Shown here in pieces: positions 14,324 to 17,464 of a stretch of DNA of 17,464 nt (the stretch's first letter is position 1; the number at the start of each line of letters is the position of its first letter). This DNA is from RAM1 sp040376925. GTDB lineage: Bacteria; Pseudomonadota; Gammaproteobacteria; Burkholderiales; Burkholderiaceae_C. The notes beneath the pieces were generated by a model. The model saw nothing but the letters and a program-made list of their open reading frames with translations, did no database searches and had not been told where the DNA came from. Both the position numbers and the translations under genes were made by a program. Location of the stretch: contig JBEIPU010000080.1 in the NCBI GenBank assembly GCA_040376925.1, positions 1-17,464 of the forward strand, written 5' to 3'.

Positions 14324-15396
14324 GGGCACTTGACGGGCTGTCCAAGCTGCAGCACCTGCTGCAGACCATGGCGTTCTGCCTGGCCATTGCCACCATCCAG
14401 TACGCCTTCCAGCCCGAGCGGCCGTATGCGCCGCCCGTGGTGTATTCGGTCCTGATCGGCTTTTTTACCTGGGCGTTCATTGACCTGGGCCGCCACCTGT
14501 TCCCCTCGTCGGCTGAAACAGGCTGGCCCCAGGGCCTGGCGGGCGTGGCGCTGGTGGGCGGCAGCATCATTGCGGGCTACTTTCTGGGCACGGGGCTGGC
14601 CGACCTGGCCTGCCGCCAGTTTGGCTGGTATGCCGGCGGCCCGCCGGTGGACCGGGTGGCCAACCTGCGCCAGTCGATCCTGATCACGGCGCTGGCCGGC
14701 ATTGCGGGCAGCTTCTACTTTTATGCCATCAACAAGAGCGCCTACCTGGAACGCAAGATGGTCGAGGCGCGCCACCACGCGAGCGAAGCGCGCCTGAAGC
14801 TGCTGGAAACGCAGCTGGAGCCGCACATGCTGTTCAACACGCTGGCCAACCTGCGCGTGCTGATCGGCACCGACGCGCAGCGCGCACAGACCATGCTGGA
14901 CCACATGATTGCCTACCTGCGCGCCACGCTCAATGCGTCGCGCGCCAGCGCCCACCCGCTGCAGGCCGAATTTGACCGCCTGCGCGATTACCTTGAATTG
15001 ATGAGCATCCGCATGGGCCCCCGCCTGCGCTACACGCTGGACCTGCCCAGCGCCCTGGTAGCGCAGCGCGTGCCCGCCCTGCTGCTGCAGCCGCTGGTAG
15101 AAAACTGCATCAAGCACGGACTGGAGCCCAAGGTGGACGGCGGCAGCATCCACGTGAGCGCCCGCATGGACGGCGCGCAGCTGGTGCTGCAGGTGGCCGA
15201 CACCGGCGTGGGCCTGGCCGATGCCGCTGCAGCGCCCACCGGCTTTGGCCTGGCCCAGGTGCGCGAGCGGCTGGCCAATGTGTACGGCGACCGCGCCACG
15301 ATGGACTTTGGCGCTGCGCCCCATGGCTCAAGTACCAGCCCAAGCACCAGCACGGGCACGCTGACCGTCATCCGCATCCCCACCACGATCGCATGA
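14320..15396 (+). CDS. LytS-class sensor histidine kinase
   Basis: This 358-residue membrane kinase has four hydrophobic helices in the first ~140 residues (about 13-30, 39-55, 72-93, 120-140) with no large sensor domain. A short coiled segment (KSAYLERKMVEARHHASEARLKLLETQLEPH) leads to the His_kinase domain (PF06580). The phospho-acceptor is His169 in LEPHMLFNTLANL, where the family norm is NPHFLFNTLN; the Glu and Met substitutions are unusual. The ATPase N-box is LLQPLVENCIKHGLEPK and the G-box is DTGVGL, followed by GFGLAQVRERL. Translation is coupled on both sides by ATGA overlaps (14320 and 15393). It presumably phosphorylates the LytTR regulator encoded next. The signal is unknown; the 2TM protein may take part. 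Confidence 0.93.
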   Translation: MRALDGLSKLQHLLQTMAFCLAIATIQYAFQPERPYAPPVVYSVLIGFFTWAFIDLGRHLFPSSAETGWPQGLAGVALVGGSIIAGYFLGTGLADLACRQFGWYAGGPPVDRVANLRQSILITALAGIAGSFYFYAINKSAYLERKMVEARHHASEARLKLLETQLEPHMLFNTLANLRVLIGTDAQRAQTMLDHMIAYLRATLNASRASAHPLQAEFDRLRDYLELMSIRMGPRLRYTLDLPSALVAQRVPALLLQPLVENCIKHGLEPKVDGGSIHVSARMDGAQLVLQVADTGVGLADAAAAPTGFGLAQVRERLANVYGDRATMDFGAAPHGSSTSPSTSTGTLTVIRIPTTIA

Positions 15397-16193
15397 ACGC
15401 CACCGCACTGATCGCCGAAGACGAGCCCCTGCTGGCCCAGGCCCTGGCGGCAGAGCTGGCCCGCGCCTGGCCGGCCCTGCGCGTGCTGGCCACCGTGGGC
15501 GACGGCGCCAGCGCCGTGGCACAGGCCCTGGCACTGAAGCCCGACGTGCTGTTCTTTGACATCCGCATGCCGGGCCAGACGGGCCTGGAGGCCGCGGTGG
15601 AGCTGGCCGAAGAATGGCCAGAGGGCGACAGCTTCCCCGCGCTGGTGTTTGTGACCGCTTACGACCAGTACGCCGTGCAGGCGTTTGAAGCCCAGGCGGT
15701 GGACTATGTGCTGAAACCCGTGCAGGCCGCACGGCTGCAAAAGACCGTGGCCAAGCTGCAGCAGGCGCTGGCGCAACGAAATCAGGGAAGCAACCCGCTG
15801 GAGGCCACGCTGGACCAGCTGCGCCACCTGCTGGCGGGTACGGCCGGTGCACCCGCTGCGGCACAACCCCCGCTAAAGGTCATCCAGGCCAGCGTGGGCA
15901 CCGCCATCCGCATGGTGCCGGTAGACGAAGTGAGCTACTTTGAAGCCGCCGACAAATACGTGCGGGTGCTGACGCCCGACCATGAATACCTGATCCGCAC
16001 CCCGCTGAAAGAGCTGCTGCCCCAGCTGGACGCACAGGCCTTCTGGCAGGTGCACCGCGGCACCGTGGTGCGTGCGGCGGCCATTGACAGCGTGTCGCGC
16101 GACGAAGCCGGCAAGCTGCACCTGGCGCTGCACGGCCACCGTGACAAATTGCCGGTCAGCCGGCTGTATGCGCATCTTTTCAAGGCCATGTAG
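15393..16193 (+). CDS. LytTR-family response regulator
   Basis: This 266-residue regulator has a receiver domain at about 1-120: acidic pair Glu9/Asp10, phospho-acceptor Asp56 in FFDIRMPG, VTAYDQYAVQAFE, and Lys in YVLKPV. After a linker of about 45 residues comes a LytTR DNA-binding domain (about 160-262: IRMVPVDEVSYFEAADKYVRVLTPDHEYLIRTPLKELLPQL, FWQVHRGTVVRAAAI, LPVSRLYAHLFKAM). LytTR proteins bind paired imperfect direct repeats about 21 bp apart, and such repeats occur at 8874-8936. The start overlaps the kinase stop. No terminator hairpin with a T-run follows the stop, so read-through toward 16300 is possible. Confidence 0.95.
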   Translation: MNATALIAEDEPLLAQALAAELARAWPALRVLATVGDGASAVAQALALKPDVLFFDIRMPGQTGLEAAVELAEEWPEGDSFPALVFVTAYDQYAVQAFEAQAVDYVLKPVQAARLQKTVAKLQQALAQRNQGSNPLEATLDQLRHLLAGTAGAPAAAQPPLKVIQASVGTAIRMVPVDEVSYFEAADKYVRVLTPDHEYLIRTPLKELLPQLDAQAFWQVHRGTVVRAAAIDSVSRDEAGKLHLALHGHRDKLPVSRLYAHLFKAM

Positions 16194-16203
16194 ATTTTTC
16201 TGA

Positions 16204-16232
16204 ATCCGCGCGAGCCGTTGGCTGCGTAAGGG
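16204..16232 (+). promoter_or_regulatory. Possible ECF-sigma-type promoter, copy 2, upstream of the DUF3455 gene
   Basis: ATCCGCGC (16204-16211) and GGCTGCGTAAGGG (16220-16232) match the copy at 8102-8129. GAATCC would be the -35-like box and CGTAAG (16225-16230) the -10-like box, 17 bp apart. AGCC-GTT-GGCT inside is a small dyad. Transcription would start near 16237, leaving a leader of about 63 bases before ATG 16300. No ECF sigma factor is encoded in this window. Confidence 0.45.
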
Positions 16233-16234
16233 GT

Positions 16235-16260
16235 TTGACGCCGCAATAAAAGAGCGTCAA
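16235..16260. promoter_or_regulatory. Inverted repeat in the DUF3455 gene leader
   Basis: TTGACGC (16235-16241) and GCGTCAA (16254-16260) are perfect 7-base inverted arms separated by 12 A-rich bases. The position just at the predicted transcription start fits an operator or a 5' mRNA hairpin. There is no T-run after it, so it is not a terminator for the upstream block. Confidence 0.45.
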
Positions 16261-16299
16261 CCCTCTTCACCCAACCAATGAACCCAAGGAGTCAGAACC

Positions 16300-16842
16300 A
16301 TGTTGATCCGCACCGCTATCGCCGCATCCGCCGTTGCGCTCATTTCTGCCTGCGCCAGCAGCCCCATGATGAAACCCTTTGACCAGGCCGGCCTGCCCGC
16401 CGCCGTGCAGGTGCCCGCCGGCAACAAGGTTTTCTGGGAAACCGTGGGCGTGGGTGAGATCACCTACGAATGCCGCGCCAAGGCCGGCGCTGCAGGCCAG
16501 TTTGAATGGGTCTTTGTGGGCCCTGATGCCAAGCTGAACGACCGCAGCGGCAAGCAGGTGGGCAAGTATTACGGCCCGCCCGCCACCTGGGAAGGCATGG
16601 ACGGCGTCAAGCTGACCGCCACGCAGGTAGCAGTGGCCCCGGCCGCCGCAGGCAGCATCCCGCTGCAGCTGGTCAAGGCCAACCCGGCCATGGGCACGGG
16701 CTCGGTCACCGGCACCACCTACATCCAGCGCGTGGCCACCATGGGCGGCGTGGCACCGGCGGCAGCCTGTGGCGCCACCAACATGGGCGCCAAGCAAATC
16801 GTGAAATACCAGGCTGACTACATCTTCTGGCGCGCCGCGTAA
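16300..16842 (+). CDS. DUF3455 family lipoprotein
   Basis: This 180-residue protein has a lipoprotein signal: a hydrophobic stretch at about 5-16 ends in ISAC, with Cys18 as lipid site. The body shows the DUF3455 sequence pattern: LPAAVQVPAGNKVFWETVGVGEITYECRA, FEWVFVGPDAKLNDRSGKQVGKYYGPPATWEGMDGVKL, IPLQLVKANPAMGTGSVTGTTYIQRVATMGGVAPAAACGA and a VKYQADYIFWRA end. Two conserved Cys (in YECRA and AACGA) may pair in the periplasm. ATG 16300 is preceded by AAGGAG (16286-16291) at 8 bases, a strong site that suggests high expression. It is monocistronic, between an ECF-like promoter and an intrinsic terminator. Function is unknown. Confidence 0.92.
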   Translation: MLIRTAIAASAVALISACASSPMMKPFDQAGLPAAVQVPAGNKVFWETVGVGEITYECRAKAGAAGQFEWVFVGPDAKLNDRSGKQVGKYYGPPATWEGMDGVKLTATQVAVAPAAAGSIPLQLVKANPAMGTGSVTGTTYIQRVATMGGVAPAAACGATNMGAKQIVKYQADYIFWRAA

Positions 16843-16902
16843 GGCGGCTGGCCGGCGAACACCACTACACCACTTTTCACACTGACTCCTCCAGGGTGAA
16901 GT

Positions 16903-16919
16903 CCGGCCGCGAAGGCCGG
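16903..16919. repeat. Short hairpin preceding the terminator
   Basis: CCGGCC (16903-16908), loop GCGAA and GGCCGG (16914-16919) form a 6-bp stem 9 bases before the terminator stem. The GCGAAGGC core resembles the dispersed repeat remnant at 7219-7240. It may help 3'-end folding. Confidence 0.4.
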
Positions 16920-16927
16920 GATTACAG

Positions 16928-16966
16928 GACCCGCAAGCCTCGCAATAGGCTTGCGGGTCTTTTTTT
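16928..16966 (+). terminator. Strong intrinsic terminator after the DUF3455 gene
   Basis: A perfect 13-bp stem is formed by GACCCGCAAGCCT (16928-16940) and AGGCTTGCGGGTC (16947-16959), with the 6-base loop CGCAAT, followed directly by seven T (16960-16966). It isolates the DUF3455 gene from the ABC-transporter gene downstream. Confidence 0.93.
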
Positions 16967-17002
16967 GCACCAGCATGGCGCATCAGTTTGGCTAATAAGT
17001 AG

Positions 17003-17012
17003 TGAAGCTTCA
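17003..17012. promoter_or_regulatory. Palindrome upstream of the substrate-binding protein gene
   Basis: TGAAGCTTCA is a perfect 10-bp palindrome within a looser dyad (AGTGA 17001-17005, TCACT 17013-17017), about 90 bp before the start codon. A second dyad CTGTG/CACAG lies at 17031-17047. They could be regulator sites, but short palindromes also arise by chance and no promoter boxes were firmly recognised. Confidence 0.25.
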
Positions 17013-17104
17013 TCACTTTGGAGTGAAACCCTGTGGCGCCGTCACAGCGCCTTCACTACATTCCGTTACACCCCAAACCCCTCTCAATCCCCCTGGAGCT
17101 CACC

Positions 17105-17464
17105 ATGCACACCCCCACCCGCCGCCAAGCCGTCACAAGCGCGCTGGCCATCGGTGCCGTTGCCGCCGCCGCCCTGCTGGCCGGCTGCGACAGCGCCCCT
17201 TCCACCATCAAGATCGGCGTGGCCCAGCCCATGTCGGGCAACCTGGCCGCGCTGGGCCAGGACATGCACAACGGCGTGAAGCTGGCTGTGGACGAGCTGA
17301 ACAAGGGCGGCTTCAAGATCAAGGGCAAAGCCGTCACCATTGAAATCGTGGCCGTGGACGACCGCGCCAACGCCGCCACCGGCAAAGAGGTCGCGCAGCA
17401 GCTGGTGGACGCCGGCGTGGTGGCCGTCATCGGCCATTTGAATTCGGGCGTGAGCATTGAAGCC
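17105..17464 (+). CDS. Branched-chain amino-acid-type ABC transporter substrate-binding lipoprotein, N-terminal part (3' end cut by window)
   Basis: The first 120 residues of a LivJ/LivK-like periplasmic binding protein (peripla_BP_6 type) are visible. The signal contains TRRQAV and a hydrophobic stretch ending LLAGC, with Cys28 as the lipidation site. The domain begins STIKIGVAQPMSGNLAALGQDMHNGVKLAVDELNKGGFKIKGKAVTIEIVAVDDRANAATGKEVAQQLVDAGVVAVIGHLNSGVSIEA, which is the standard first lobe; GHLNSG lies in the ligand-contact region. GGAG at 17094-17097 precedes ATG 17105. The ligand may be Leu/Ile/Val, but this family also takes up urea, amides and aromatics. Confidence 0.93.
   Translation, partial: MHTPTRRQAVTSALAIGAVAAAALLAGCDSAPSTIKIGVAQPMSGNLAALGQDMHNGVKLAVDELNKGGFKIKGKAVTIEIVAVDDRANAATGKEVAQQLVDAGVVAVIGHLNSGVSIEA

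Noticed and set aside
12796..15324. Long minus-strand open frame (842 codons) opposite the hydrolase, 2TM and kinase genes
   Set aside because: It is antisense to four well-supported genes, shows a His/Gln/Arg/Ala-rich composition typical of reverse-frame translation in high-G+C DNA, and matches no family.
16836..16845. Third occurrence of GCGTAAGG at the end of the DUF3455 gene
   Set aside because: It is the GCG-TAA stop context; the ATCCGCGC half is missing, so it is chance.
17031..17047. CTGTG...CACAG dyad upstream of the substrate-binding protein gene as a LexA box
   Set aside because: The spacing between CTG and CAG is 11 bases and the core is G+C-rich.
16896..17279. Plus-strand frame crossing the terminator and the start of the substrate-binding protein gene
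   Set aside because: It runs through an intrinsic terminator and lies out of frame with a clear lipoprotein gene.

Overview
The window looks like chromosomal DNA of a betaproteobacterium, most likely of the family Comamonadaceae (Acidovorax-like). This is an inference from the very high G+C with G/C-rich third codon positions, the protein families present, and the dense gene packing. No rRNA, tRNA, CRISPR array or intact mobile element was seen.

Layout. (1) 1-2404: the 3' two thirds of mutS, overlapping by an ATGA junction a proteasome-type protease of the Anbu class, then a small lower-G+C membrane protein. (2) 2405-2814: an intergenic stretch made of inverted repeats and REP-like hairpins, with no gene. 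(3) 2815-4292: an alpha/beta hydrolase convergent with a DUF4136-type lipoprotein; their stop codons overlap in one CTAG. (4) 4418-7218: a DNA-damage cassette. A canonical LexA box sits on the start codon of a radical-SAM protein of the 'putative DNA modification/repair' type. That gene overlaps a gene for a fused DUF4130-like/UdgX-type uracil-DNA glycosylase. (5) 7241-8771: uppP and a secreted His/Lys/Asp-rich RcnB/CigR-like protein, both on the minus strand, separated by a small ORF or gene remnant. (6) 8998-16193: eight closely packed plus-strand genes: a DUF2306-DUF6622 membrane protein, a DUF2141 secreted protein, a Tat-type carotenoid oxygenase, a secreted dienelactone-hydrolase-like enzyme, a membrane-anchored alpha/beta hydrolase, a 2TM protein, a LytS-class histidine kinase and a LytTR response regulator. 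(7) 16300-16966: a DUF3455 lipoprotein followed by a strong intrinsic terminator. (8) 17105-17464: the 5' part of a branched-chain amino-acid-type ABC substrate-binding lipoprotein.

How it may fit together. The radical-SAM/UdgX pair is probably an SOS-induced DNA repair module. The eight-gene block begins with three 21-bp phased imperfect direct repeats, the geometry typical of LytTR-regulator sites, and ends with its own sensor kinase and LytTR regulator. I infer, but cannot prove, an autoregulated operon that makes an envelope or periplasmic enzyme set around a carotenoid-oxygenase-family enzyme. A second shared motif (8102-8129 and 16204-16232) resembles an ECF-sigma promoter and may link the small ORF at 8134 with the DUF3455 lipoprotein gene.
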